64,000 bases of DNA from Acanthosepion lycidas (Eukaryota; Mollusca; Cephalopoda; Sepiida; Sepiidae), in assembly GCA_963932145.1 (NCBI GenBank), contig OZ010580.1, positions 36,121,365 to 36,185,364 of the forward strand. Direction: 5' to 3'. The notes beneath the pieces are model-generated. The model searched no databases. It saw only the letters and a program-made list of their open reading frames with translations, and had not been told where the DNA came from. The position numbers were made by a program, and so were the translations under genes. Shown piece by piece: positions 20,845 through 31,639 of the stretch. Each line of letters opens with the position of its first letter. Within the stretch, counting starts at the first letter, position 1.

Positions 20845-21180
20845 AGCAACAACAAAAAACTACTATTGCTACTACGGTTAATTTATTTAACTACTAATAT
20901 TGCTACTACTACTTTTATTATTACTACCATTACTTCTGATATTATTAAGTTAAATCTATTACTATTACTTCCAAAGTTGCTACTAGATCTGCTACTTTTA
21001 CCACCGTTACTACTCCTGTGGATATTGACACGTCTGCTAGTGTCAAGGGTACTCTTACTCTTGTACTACTATTATAAAGCTACTTTGTTATTATTACAAT
21101 TTCTACGACTATTTATTATACTGCTATTATTAAACTACAAAGGCTATTTACACTATTACTACTTCTCTACAGAATTATGA
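20845..21180. repeat. TAC/TTA trinucleotide-rich low-complexity DNA
   Basis: Irregular runs of 'act', 'att' and 'tac' triplets. The Leu-rich 104-codon frame at 20866-21180 is a by-product of the triplets. Confidence 0.8.
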
Positions 21181-21784
21181 CGGTCGTATCGATATTTAGT
21201 AATCTTAACCCGTCCTAATGAGGGTCGGAAAGTTGGGATAGCAAGATTATACCACGCCCTTAATTCAATCGCGCATAATCTAAAATACAGATTATGTTGC
21301 CTACTTGTCTGCCTTGAAAATTGGCCGTTACATATTTGGCTCTGGGCCCACACACTGGCACCGTTGATAGAAACCACCAGCTCAATTACCAAATATGACT
21401 ATTTACACGTCTGAAACAAGGGTTATATGAGCAGAAAGATTGTTTTGCGTCACGTTTTCAAGTTAGGCAGTCCTGCTTGTCTTGAAAATCCGAGTTTACT
21501 TAATCTCGAACAGACACCGGTTCGTCATGCAAAATTGTCTGACCCACCAAACGGGTATCCTAATTGTCTCCATCATCAAGCAAATGGAAAGGGTGTAATC
21601 GTAGCCTGCTCTCGGTAAAGTATTGTTATAAAAACGCGTACAAAATGGACCGCCGGTGAATCGAATGGAAAAGAAGACAATAATTATTAACAGAAAATCA
21701 TTTGTATTGACGATAAAGAGGATGTGAAAGGAACATCTCTTTGTTGGCAAGGGAAGCGATTTAGAGGGAGGGTAGAGTTGTTAG

Positions 21785-21820
21785 GGCCTGGATTTGATTC
21801 TTGTGTCGGGTCGGTTGACC
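21785..21820 (+). repeat. Inverted repeat, left copy
   Basis: 'gattcttgtgtcgggtcggt' here is the exact reverse complement of a word at about 22253-22272. Flanking similarity extends a few bases ('ggcctg'). Confidence 0.75.
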
Positions 21821-21924
21821 GAGATCACTGGTGGGACACAGAGCTTGCGGTGGCAGATTTGTTGAAGCTTGCCCACACGCGGCGATTCTGTTTCAGTCGT
21901 TCTTAAAAGCATTTTTTCATGTGT

Positions 21925-21952
21925 TTTTATTATTATTATTATTATTATTATT
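21925..21952. repeat. (TTA)n microsatellite
   Basis: Trinucleotide run. Confidence 0.95.
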
Positions 21953-22249
21953 CGCGGTGACGTTCGTGATTACATCTTTTTATATTGTCTTTTATACTTT
22001 TTGAGGGGATTTATTTTGGGTACCGGATATGATTTTCGCAGCTTCTGCGTAGAAGACGGCATATTTTTTTATTTTTTTTTATTTTGCTTTCTCTGTGTTC
22101 ACACCCGGTCGACATGTAGAGTGGTTCGGAAAGAGATCTCATTTAAATTATAGTATAACTATATTTATTTCTGAAAATACAGAAAGTGTGGCACATGGCC
22201 GGGGAGAGAAATAGGGATTGGGCTGGTCTTCCTTAGCTATCCTAGTCCT

Positions 22250-22285
22250 AGCTAACCGACCCGACACAAGAATCGACTTCAGGCT
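22250..22285 (-). repeat. Inverted repeat, right copy
   Basis: Inverted partner of 21785-21820, about 460 bp away. Confidence 0.75.
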
Positions 22286-22289
22286 ATAA

Positions 22290-22815
22290 CAAATCCCGAC
22301 CCATTCATTCATTACTGTTTACTCATTCATCACAAGAACGTACCCCTCACTTCTTAATCCTACACACACTAAAATACCGCATATTCGCAGGGGACCCTAC
22401 AAAACACTCCATGACATAACAATTTCAAAGTCCATATAGTCTGATATATAAAAAATTTGATGATTCATGAAATGATAGGAGATGAACCCAGAAAACAAAT
22501 TCAAAATGTAAACCAAAGATAAAACAAAACAATGTTAGTAGGAATCGGTCCACTGCTCAAAATAAGAGAAGATGCTGTATTCTCTCGATAGACAGAATCA
22601 AGCAGCATAGCGTGAAAAGGTAAGGGCGAAGAGAACATATCCAAAATAGAGGCGGCACGTGAGTGACACGCGTGCTGCAGCAGGTGGGCTGACAGCTATT
22701 AACACACCGGCGTTTAGAACTGTTGAAAGAGATTAAAAAAGAGACACAAGTGAGAAAGGTTGGGAAAACGAACCGACCAGTAGGAATTATATTACTAGCA
22801 AGTGGAATGTGATAA
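22290..22815. other. Unassigned sequence
   Basis: No recognised feature. Confidence 0.5.
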
Positions 22816-22822
22816 TATAGAT

Positions 22823-22930
22823 CAGTGGTCGCTAAACATTTTCAAGTTGCTTCCCCACCCCTACGGCTTTCAAGCCACTTACGTCGCCCCTCTTTCCATA
22901 TGAAGACGCCACTTTGTTGGTATTAGCTAT
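22823..22930 (+). mobile_element. hAT-like terminus
   Basis: Begins 'cagtggtcgctaaacattt' and continues with a C-rich 'ttccccacccctacggc', then 'cgcccc'. This is the classic appearance of a non-autonomous hAT end (CAGTGGTTCxCAAACTTTTT...CCCC). The other end was not found. Confidence 0.5.
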
Positions 22931-23129
22931 ACTGCAACTTGAAAGTAACAACTAATGTACCACTGTAAACAAGTTAACCAAATAAAACCATTTATTTAGC
23001 TGGTTTAGCAACATGAAAAGGTAAAATTGCAGTATGAATGGAGTGCATGTAATTAATGCTGGGGTATCAGTTTCTAAATTCAGACTAGCTGGCACTGATC
23101 CAACACACTCGTCTCCAGTCTTTTGAACA

Positions 23130-23345
23130 AGAATAGAGGTTTATCACTTGTTTCCTGTTTTAGGTATTAGGTTTCCGGTTGCTTCTAAATTTTATATGAA
23201 CTCTACTTCTAACGTCTCCGCCTAAATTATGAAATTTATACTTCTACTGGGTTCCTGGTTTCTTCTAAAATCTTTCCTTTCTCTTTCATTTCCAGCCTCC
23301 CCCCCTGCTTGCGCCATAGCGGCGTTATTGCCTTGCTTGGGGGTG
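23130..23345 (+). repeat. CR1-like LINE 3' UTR fragment
   Basis: Shares 'aatagaggtttatcacttgt', 'ctacttctaacgtctccgcc' and the end 'attgccttgcttggg' plus 'ggtgaactgattt' with the fragments at 30.8-31.1 kb. Confidence 0.65.
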
Positions 23346-23379
23346 AACTGATTTAAGAGAAGTAAAGAGTTCAGTAATT

Positions 23380-23621
23380 TTCAGTCTGTTTCTTTGCTGA
23401 GAGTTTATATAGTAAGAGGTACAGTTTATGGGATATGTTGGGAAGATAAAGGTTAACCCTAGACTTGAACAGGCTTCATTGGAGTGATCGGGGAAGCATC
23501 CTCTTGGGAGTCGATTCCACAAAGCAGCGGTTCGTCGGAAGAGCCTGCTTGAGTGGAACTTACATGTCACCAAGTGAATAAGAAGCGAACGGGGGTGGTT
23601 AAATATAATGTAGCATGACAC
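23380..23621 (-). pseudogene. CR1/Jockey-like LINE ORF2 C-terminus
   Basis: The minus-strand frame contains FRRTAALWNRLPRGCFPDHS, the conserved closing motif of CR1/Jockey-type reverse transcriptases. A frameshift removes the expected LxLFKSRVN after it. The simple-repeat frame at 23567-23860 belongs to the adjacent GAAA array. Confidence 0.75.
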
Positions 23622-23785
23622 AAAAAAAGAAAGAAAGAAAGAAACAAGTAAGACTGTTGGATAGATGAGAAGTAGGAAATGTAATATGACAAAAGAAAGA
23701 AAGAAAGAAACAATGTAACATTACGAAAGAAAGAGAAAACGATGTAACATGACGTAAGAAAGAAAGAAAGTAAGAAACAAACAAA
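23608..23785. repeat. (GAAA)n-containing tandem repeat
   Basis: Four imperfect units of 'atgtaacatgacaaaa' followed by GAAA tetranucleotides. Confidence 0.85.
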
Positions 23786-23799
23786 AAACAAAATCCCAC

Positions 23800-24965
23800 C
23801 AATGGAATATATTTTAATATTTTTTTGTTTATATGATGTCAACAATATTTTTGAAGCCAAATGTCTCCAGTTTTATAGACAAGTAATAAATAACTAATTT
23901 TCTAAGATGTCATTAGATAAGATATCGCCAGACGAACATCCCTGGTTATATCGCCACACCTACAAACCTAGAGCATTCGACTGTGCAGACGTCGGCTGTT
24001 TGATCTGGCACACCATGTCCAAATAACGTCAACATGATAAAAACAAATTTTGGATCTTTTAACTTTGGACCACAAAATAAAATAAAACTATGCTTTAGTG
24101 TGGGACTCTTTTGTTAATCTTATTCTTAAAAAGCACACAAGTTCTTTTAAGTGTGACTGACTTAGTTTATGTGATATAGATTTTCGGAAAAAAGTAAAGA
24201 TATTACTTTGCTCTAATTCTACCCTGTCACGCTTCCGTTTTTTTTTGTTTTTTTTTTGTTATTTTTTCATTTTATTTTTTTTTTCTAATCGTCATCTTGT
24301 TTCCTTGCTGCTTCTCTAAAAGTGGCACCCTCCAATTTTTGGAGTTCCAGATATAGATAGAAGCAAAGAATATGTTCGATCACCAATTTATTTATTTTTA
24401 TCCTTTTTTTAGCTCCACCTTCAACGTGAATGGTTTTATCTTCTTGCTTCAAGTTCAACATTTTTTTCAGTCATAAATCTTACAACTTTCTATAGTGTAT
24501 TTTGTTTTTTTTTTAGTAACGACGCATGACACTTTGAAGCTGTTGGTTTGAGTTAAGCCTATTTTGATAAAAATTATAATTTCTTTTAGAGTAGTGATAC
24601 AGAATGTGGGCGGTAACGTCCCCTCCACTTTGGAGGGCGCTTCGTCTCTCAATGAATCAGTCAGGGTTCAAAGGAGTTGTCCGGGAGCGCTGTAATTGTA
24701 ACAGGCCAGGAAGATGTTTTAACCGTATTAACCCCGGTTGTGAAAAGTCAACGATGCTAGTGCTATGCTTTCGAGCCAAGATAAAAGCTAGGATTCTGAA
24801 TGCTGATTTTCAAGGTAGGAAGGCTTTATTTATTTGGAATGTTGGCGTAACACAATTTTCCTACCTCAGTTTGTTCATGCAACCTTGTGAGTTGGTAAGC
24901 TACATTTTAGTTAATATCAAGACCTGAAGATTGCAAAACGACGCCAAACCAATATTTTTCTTCAA

Positions 24966-24999
<34 letters not shown>

Positions 25000-25640
25000 T
25001 CCTTTGATTTCTGGCGTTTACACATTTCTTTCTTCATCATGACACTTTCCACTGACAAAAAAAAACAAACATTTACATAGATAAAGCCCTTCGTAAAGTG
25101 CGGGCTGTACTTGTGAGAGTAATCTTTTGTATCACTTTGAGGCATGGACTTCCAGGAATCCCTTCAATTAGTCTAATGGAATCTTTTCCAACCAATCCTA
25201 GGGCTCCAACTACAACAGGGATTTTTTTTGAGATTTTTTATTATTATAATTATTATTATTAACAGCAACAGCACGAGTTGTGGTTTAGAGATTTACGTAG
25301 AACGCCCACGCAATAAAATTTTACAAAATGTATTTCTCCCGCGTAGATTTGTACAGCTACAAGAAATATCAAAATGAAAAGAATGCAGTGGCAATGAATA
25401 AAAACAAATTCAATAAGAAAAAGAAAACGAAGACAGGAATAAAAAGAAAAGAAAAAGATGCTTTTTATATACTCACTTGCACAATTTTCATATTGCTATT
25501 CCGTTCTTATTTTTATTCCATGTCTCCTCAGGACGTAAGCGATCAAGGCTATTCACAGCTTCCTTTTTCACTTAATGTGCGTGAATTACCAGTACATTTT
25601 TTTTTAGAAATATAGTAGAGTGGCTTCCCGTTATCTTACC
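23800..25640. other. Unassigned AT-rich sequence with poly(T) and (ATT)n
   Basis: Poly(T)-rich at 24235-24285, ATT arrays at 24968-25000 and about 25240-25262. A 107-codon frame at 24604-24927 has no recognised domain. 'cagggttcaaa' near 24661 resembles a B box, but no matching A box was convincing. Confidence 0.45.
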
Positions 25641-25651
25641 TTTTTTTATTA

Positions 25652-25730
25652 TTAGGTTGGTGCAAAAATAATGACGATTTTTGACGTTAAAAATACGTCA
25701 AAAACCGTCATTATTTTTGCACCAACCTAA
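25652..25730. mobile_element. Mariner-type hairpin MITE 2 (79 bp, TA target duplication)
   Basis: Begins 'ttaggttggtgcaaaaataa' and ends 'ttgcaccaacctaa', flanked by TA at 25650-25651 and 25731-25732. The arms pair almost perfectly around a short loop near 25690. Confidence 0.95.
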
Positions 25731-25734
25731 TATT

Positions 25735-26105
25735 TAATTCTGCTAGACTAGCTGCTCCGCTGTATAAACCTCGTCCTGGGTATGCCGATAAACTATATCC
25801 GGCAGCAAGGCCTCTTAATTCCTGTTGTTTCCAGGTCCACCCTGACTCAGAATGGTAGCATCTTTTAGGGTTCCAGCTATGAGCTAATAGTTCCCCCCCC
25901 CACACAAAAAAAATGCTGTCAAAACACTATGAAAGTATAGATAGGAATACATTTTTATAATAAAGGTGCCAGCAATACATTTTTATAATAAATAAATTTA
26001 CCAGCAATACATTTTTGTAAGGAAAAATATTACTGGCAAAACATTTTTGAAAAAGAAATTACTAATGCTCCCAAAGAAAAAGAAATAATTTTCGGCATTA
26101 AATGA
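25735..26105. repeat. Dispersed repeat, copy 1, with internal 22-bp-like units
   Basis: Shares 'ccctgactcagaatggtag', 'ggttccagctatgag' and repeated 'ccagcaatacatttttgtaa'-like units with 61.33-61.56 kb. Family unknown. Confidence 0.55.
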
Positions 26106-26139
26106 CCAATAAGGAGATGATATGCCGCTAAACAAACGA

Positions 26140-26290
26140 ATGCCGACGCTGCTATATAACCAATAGCTGGAGAGAAGGTATCTGCGCGAAAGTGAATGCA
26201 ACTAAGCCGGAATTTGAACTTGGGTCGCCTGTTTCCACTTTCCGCGCCGATAAACCTTGAACTACTCGCACATCCTTACGAATATTACTC
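26140..26290 (-). repeat. tRNA-Arg-like SINE, diverged
   Basis: The minus strand has B box-like 'aagttcaaattcc' (complement of 26209-26221) and upstream tRNA-like sequence. Flank 'taaccaatagctgg' matches the SINE start of the next copy at 26.98 kb. Confidence 0.5.
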
Positions 26291-26299
26291 TGTTGTATT

Positions 26300-26975
26300 G
26301 TTTATTTATCACAATATTCTAACTCGATACATCCTTAAACCGCTCGAGCTAAAAACACGCAAACAGAAATTTAAAAAAAAAAAAGAGTAACTTCTTTTGA
26401 AACTTGAACTTTCATCGTGCCATCTTTAATGGACGTCGACTTAACCACTTCAACCATGGAATTCTGGATGACATTACGGTACACAGTTTATAGTTGTTCT
26501 GTTATTTCTTTCCCTATGATTTCGGCGTCGAAACAGGATAGGCATTTTTGCGTTACATTAGTGCGATTGCATTTTCACATGGTTCTCTTCTCTTTATGCG
26601 TCTATCTCTCTGTCATATTAAAACTATTTCGGATATTTTCTGAAGATTTTGGGTATTTTTTATTTAAGCATAGATGAATAAACTCTATTTTCTGAGTTCA
26701 AACTCGGCCAATGCGATATCGAAGTACTCGGAAAATGAAAAACCGTTGTTGGTCTTAAAATTGACTTCTTGAGATCTGAATTTCCAAAGAAGTATCTGGT
26801 TGCAAGTCATCACTCAAAAATGAAGATTTGATGGTTTTATATTGATTTTATTTTATATAATATATTTTGCATTGTAAAAATTCTTTCTTTTATTTTTACT
26901 TTGTGCGAGCGAATATTGCAATAGCAATTCTTTTTGAGGATAATATTTTTTTTTTTCAAATAAAAGTCCGGTTAT
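26300..26975. other. Unassigned sequence
   Basis: No recognised gene. An 86-codon frame (26417-26677) has no known motif. Confidence 0.5.
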
Positions 26976-26979
26976 TTAA

Positions 26980-27135
26980 CCAATAGCCGGAGTGGGAGAT
27001 GGAATCATATCTTTCCCAAGGGTATTTGCATGAAATTGAATGTAGCGAGCCGGACTGGAATTCGAACTCAGTTCTCCGATTTTGAAGAAATGATGGTAGC
27101 TGCGGAGGCTCATCCAAATACAAGCACCAACGAGT
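26980..27135 (-). repeat. tRNA-Arg-like SINE
   Basis: B box on the minus strand 'gagttcgaattcc' (complement of 27057-27069) and the shared tail 'cccaagggtatttgcatg'. Same family as 48.53 and 52.6 kb. Confidence 0.65.
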
Positions 27136-27149
27136 TAGAACCAAAGCTG

Positions 27150-28785
27150 GGTGTATCGTATATAAAAGATTGAAGAAAATGCAGAAGTGAGTACTGCTCG
27201 TTTTGACAGATGAATAACAGTTTGCTAACTTTGATAATTGTTACAATTTAAAAACAAATTATCAATTTCTCAATTGTGTGCTAAGTTTGATGAAAATAGT
27301 TGTCTGTATCAGAATTGGAAACATGGCTTTGGCTGGGTCAATGACTTCGCATAAACCACAATAAAACGAAATCTTCACCCTCCCAAGATCCTCCAAACTG
27401 TTTCTTGCTACAATAACGGATTATTACATCACAGACGATTGCAAAATTCGCCAGATTTCACAGCAGTATTTTTATTGTTAGGATTTGGAACTGATGCCTG
27501 TCTTGTTACTGGATAACATATGAGCACATACTTTGCAAGCCAGCCACACGAGAACGTGCTGAAAAGTTCTCGACCGATCCAAGGAACGCTCCTCACCCCA
27601 ACAATTCCTGATGTTTAGTCATTTGGGGAAGTTTTAGGAAGTAAGGTCGGGTTTAGAATTTTTCAGAACTACTTCTTATATATGCAATTTATCCTCCATT
27701 TTTTTCATATATATGTTTGCATATTTAATATGGAGGAGATATTAAGATGATAACGATTAAACTGGCAGTGTTAAATACCTCACTTGTCAATGGTTTCAGT
27801 CCAGAAGAACCTAGAAGGAAAATATCTCGTTAGAAAGAATGTATCATTTAATTCACGTCCTTCCAAAACATCTGAAGAATATGAAATAAAAATAAGTTAA
27901 TACCAGAAAAAGAGAAAAAAAAATTGGTTTGAATGACAGTTTTCCCTGACATTTTTCTCTCTTTCTCTTTCTATATTTTTCTCTTTCACTCTTTTTCTTT
28001 CTCTCTCTCTCACACTCTTTTTCTTTCTTTCTCACTCACTCGCTAAAGAATGTAAATATCTAAAGTATCCTCAAGAATTTTTCGCAAAACCATTTTCTAT
28101 TGTGATATTTTTATTCTTCGTTATTCTTAAGGAGAGACAATATTTAAAGGCATCTGCAAACGTTGAAAAATTAATAATCCATTTTTTGTGGAGAATTTTC
28201 ATGAGTTTTCTTCTTTTTTTTTTTTTCTTTTTTTTCTGTTTCTTTTCGGATGCACATTCTCGAATGAAAAGAGACATTGACTGTCGTTTTAAAATGTGAC
28301 GTTAATAAGGAGGAATGGCGACTTTGACGAGGAAAAAAATGATTTTGAATATTTCAAATTAAGACACTCTTTTTTGTGTTCCTGCATATAAAGCACCTGC
28401 TTCCAAATCTGTCTGATTCACCAATATTTAGCATTTCGCTGAACATCATCCCCTTGCCTTTTCTATAGATCCACCCACAAATATTTCACCCTCCGAAAAA
28501 TTTCTTTTTCCATTTGTTTACATTACTAAGTCGAAATAATGAAAGTTTCATGACAGGAATAAATAATTACACACTTGTTGTGTTATGTATATTAACTGAG
28601 GTGAGGAAACTGGGTTGTTTGTCGAAATATAAGCGATCACCTGGCCTTTGATGTAAACGATGGAAGCCTAATGACTTACATTGTGACATAGTGGCCTTTT
28701 CAGAATAACACATGGAATAAATGTATGACGCAAGATTAAGCATCATGTTATCAAAACCTTTTCTGAATTACTCTGCTCTTTCAGA
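27150..28785. other. Unassigned sequence with a (CTTT)n tract
   Basis: A CT-rich tract lies at 27955-28045 and poly(T) at about 28215-28245. The frames there are low-complexity. Nothing else is recognised. Confidence 0.5.
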
Positions 28786-28789
28786 AGTA

Positions 28790-29500
28790 ATATCATTTAA
28801 CCAAAATCGTTTACATGGTCTTATGGGTGATGACTTGCTTTCAAATCTGCAGATTCTTTCACAGAACAGCAACGCTGCAAGTCTGTCGCTATTCTGAGAC
28901 TATTCGCGTGGTAAATCTTTGGGTGAGCTTGTCTTTAGTTTCCTCAGTTCAGCACTTTACAGACAGGGTGCAGAATTATCTGACTCCGTCTGACATACTT
29001 TATTTTCACAAGAGTGATATTAGACCAAACATGGAATATTGCTGATGTAACTGGACTGATCTGTGGTTGCTCAATCCTCACTTTCCAGCCATGATGACAC
29101 TCAAAATCGTTTACGTCGTCTTCTTGAGGAAGTTTTGTTCTCCGCTCTGCAAATTTTTTTTTCCGCAGACGTCCTGTTGCACACCCGTCGCTAATCTATT
29201 GCTATTTCCATGGCAAATGTTTAATTTAACCAGTTCAAATATTTACAGCTAGCACACGCTTTGTCACTTCCACCCGGTCGAATTCTGCTCATTTCCCCCA
29301 TGTTCCAAATATAAGAAGGAATCTTTCTTCAGGGATGTTTTTCCCCCCCAAGAAATGCCACTTTTAGAACAGACTCCCGCGTGATTGCTTTCCTGAAAAA
29401 ATCTTGACCTCTTCAAATCAATTGTCCGCCTTATCCTCAGAATCACATCACACACGACATTCTGCATTAACATTTTGCTGACTGTATCCTTTAACATTGA
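28790..29500 (+). pseudogene. CR1/Jockey-like reverse transcriptase C-terminal fragments (two overlapping pieces)
   Basis: The first piece (28790-28960) reads GDDLLSNLQILS...NAASLSLF. The second (28985-29480) restarts earlier in the protein with LYFHKSDIRPNMEYC, equivalent to the LYKAQIRPxMEYC region just after the polymerase core, and ends with a decayed KNLDLFKS motif. Both have stops and frameshifts. Confidence 0.7.
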
Positions 29501-29689
29501 GAGAGTATGTCGGGATATGTAATTAGGTGAACATTGGTATTAAAAAATCATCTTTATGGCATCTCTCAGTGCTGTTGGTGTTGCGTGAAGTAACATATGG
29601 CAGGATGCACAGTTTTACGTGGTACCAACAGCAAGGGTTGATTCCTCTGTCTATATTTCTGAGATGAGGTACTGTAACTATTTACATTG

Positions 29690-30065
29690 TTCAGACTGTT
29701 GTCCTCGTCTTCATTATCATATTCACGACGTTTCGGCCTTTGTACGGTCCGACCTTCTCCAGGTAATATACGTTGAAATTATGAACCAAACCCTGTATTT
29801 CGTCCACTGGGTTAGATTGTACTAGTTCCACGTGCCATACCTTTTCTGGGTACCTCAGTTTCAGTTTTCCTTTAGTAACTCGACTCTCCAAGTTTTTGTT
29901 CACCTCTGCTGTGGCCAGGTATTGAACTCACAACTGTTTGGCTCAAGTCACTGGATTACTGGATTAAGCACTGAGCCATGTATATCATCTGAAGAAGGCA
30001 GGAGTGTACAACAGCTGAAACGTCGTAACTATGACAGTAACGATGAGGAACAATGTAAATGGTGT
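29690..30065 (-). mobile_element. Composite element: tRNA-like SINE flanked by inverted hammerhead-like modules
   Basis: Inverted termini of about 95 bp: 'ctatttacattgttcagac' at the left and 'ggaacaatgtaaatggtg' at the right. Cores at 29730-29762 (minus; first box degraded to CTGGAGA) and 29989-30021 (plus; 'ctgaaga', short stem, 'gaaac'). Between them on the minus strand is B box 'gagttcaatacctgg' (complement of 29915-29929) and an A-box-like word near 29961-29980. Confidence 0.7.
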
Positions 30066-30164
30066 AAATAGCGTTGACTCACTTTTTCTTTTCTCAAGCG
30101 TTCAAAACGGATTGCTTTTACAAGTCTAAATAAATGGCTCAAACTGCTCATTTGCCTGTAGCTA

Positions 30165-30225
30165 TAATTTAGAGGAAATGGATTCATGCCTTTCTTAAAG
30201 GCATTAGTGGAAAATTTACATAAGA
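30165..30225. repeat. SINE tail fragment
   Basis: 'ggattcatgcctttcttaa' with 'ggcattag' matches the tail of the SINE at 48.57 kb. Confidence 0.35.
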
Positions 30226-30299
30226 TGTTCTTGCCGAAATATGAGACAGAAATAACATGTGATTTGTTTCTTACCCACCTCCTCGCTTATAGATATATA

Positions 30300-30740
30300 T
30301 AAGATTCCATTGATGAAACTATTATTAACGTTGCCTTTCCTATAAATACTTTCATGGTAACTGCTTGCATGAGCTCATCGCTACCTAGAATTATTACCTA
30401 GAATAAGCGTAGCACTAGATTGGTTACAAGCTCTCATGAATTTACAGTTAGATGTAAGCCTAAGTTCTATGCTAACAGTTTCTTTTCTCGCACTTCTCAC
30501 TTGTAGAACTTCCTTTCGGCTACATGCTTCCCAGCTAACTTTAATCTTCAAAAATTTAAATATAATGCCAGTCACTATTTATTGTCCACCTGGTTACTCT
30601 TCTTTCTGTGCTCACTCCTTAGTAATGTTTCTGTTTTCTAATTTTTCCACAGCCAGTAGTCCCTTGTGCCTTAGTAGCTTTCTTGCTTTGCTTGCTTACG
30701 TGAATCATTTTGTGATTCTTATACGGAATTTAAAATGAAA
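30300..30740 (+). pseudogene. CR1-like LINE ORF2 end and 3' UTR
   Basis: Reads ...FSRTSHL-NFLSATCFPANFNLQKFKYNASHYLLSTW in shifted frames: the LWNSLPxxCFPxxxNLQKFKxNVxxYL ending. Followed by the 3' UTR 'tagtagctttcttgctttgc'. The non-coding strand frame 30381-30575 is its shadow. Confidence 0.75.
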
Positions 30741-30789
30741 ATAAACGCAGACTGAGCACATATAGCACTAGATAGGTTCATGTATCGTC

Positions 30790-31140
30790 AGGTTCAAACT
30801 CCTCCCCGCTTTCTTGAACAAGAGTAGAGGTTTATGCTTTGTTTCCTTTTTAGGATTGAGTTTTAAGTACCTTCTAAAGTCTACTTCAACTCTATACTTC
30901 TAACGTCTCCACCTAAGCTCTAAAATTTTATTTACTATGTATTTCTTCTCAGTAGGAGTAAATAGGCTCGCTCATCGTCCGATTCACACTGTCCCCGTCT
31001 TTTGAACAGGAGTAGAGGTGTATCCCTTGTTACAAGTTTAGGATTGGGTTCCCAGTTCCTTCTAAAATCTTTTTCCTTCTCTTTCACTTTACGTCATGGT
31101 GTCATTATTGCATTGCATGGGGTGAATTGATTAAAAAAAA
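30790..31140 (+). repeat. CR1-like LINE 3' UTR, duplicated internally
   Basis: The block 'acaagagtagaggtttatgc' (30825) recurs at 31009 as 'caggagtagaggtgtatcc'. The end 'attgcattgcatggggtgaa' plus A-rich tail matches other 3' ends. Confidence 0.65.
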
Positions 31141-31289
31141 AAAAGAAAAAAAAAAGAGGCTAGCAGTAAGTTTGTCGCTGCCGTTCAGATCGGATGTCGC
31201 TCTGGATATCAAGGATATAATATCAGATCCTGCTAGATAGGTACCATCTCCCCAGAGATCATTGCAACTCAGACTTAGCGAAATCTTGA

Positions 31290-31545
31290 TGCTTCATAGG
31301 AATATGCGAGAGATTGTTTTCAAGATGGTGTTCTTAAGGAAGATGGAAACAAAAAGGATACTTTTTTTTTTAAGAATCAGAAAGAGACAGATGAAATTTC
31401 TTGGACACATAATGAGGAAAGACGGCTTGAGAAATTTGACACTCACAGGGCATGTCAAAGCCAACGGAGACGGGGGAAAAGCAAAGGACTACCTACCTGA
31501 TGGCGGAACCTGTGGTTGGGAGTTTTGGCGTAGGGACAAACGTTA
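31290..31545 (+). pseudogene. RTE-like LINE C-terminal fragment
   Basis: Contains RIRKRQMKFLGHIMRKDGL followed by NLTLTGHVKANGDGGKAK. This is the characteristic IRKRQLxFLGHVMRRxGLExLxLTGxIEGKR block at the end of RTE-like and related reverse transcriptases. Same family as 40.05, 42.1 and 51.24 kb. Confidence 0.8.
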
Positions 31546-31639
31546 CTAACAGCTATAAGGGGAGGGAGTTTGTGGAGAGCCATGTCGTCCACGTCCTGAA
31601 GGTATAGGGTAAATAGAAGTTGTATGTAAGGGTACAATG

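Noticed and set aside
20866..21180. 104-codon Leu-rich frame
   Set aside because: Produced by irregular TAC/TTA triplets; no start context or domain.
24604..24927. 107-codon frame with several cysteines
   Set aside because: Cysteine spacing does not match a known zinc-binding pattern and no homologous family is recognised.
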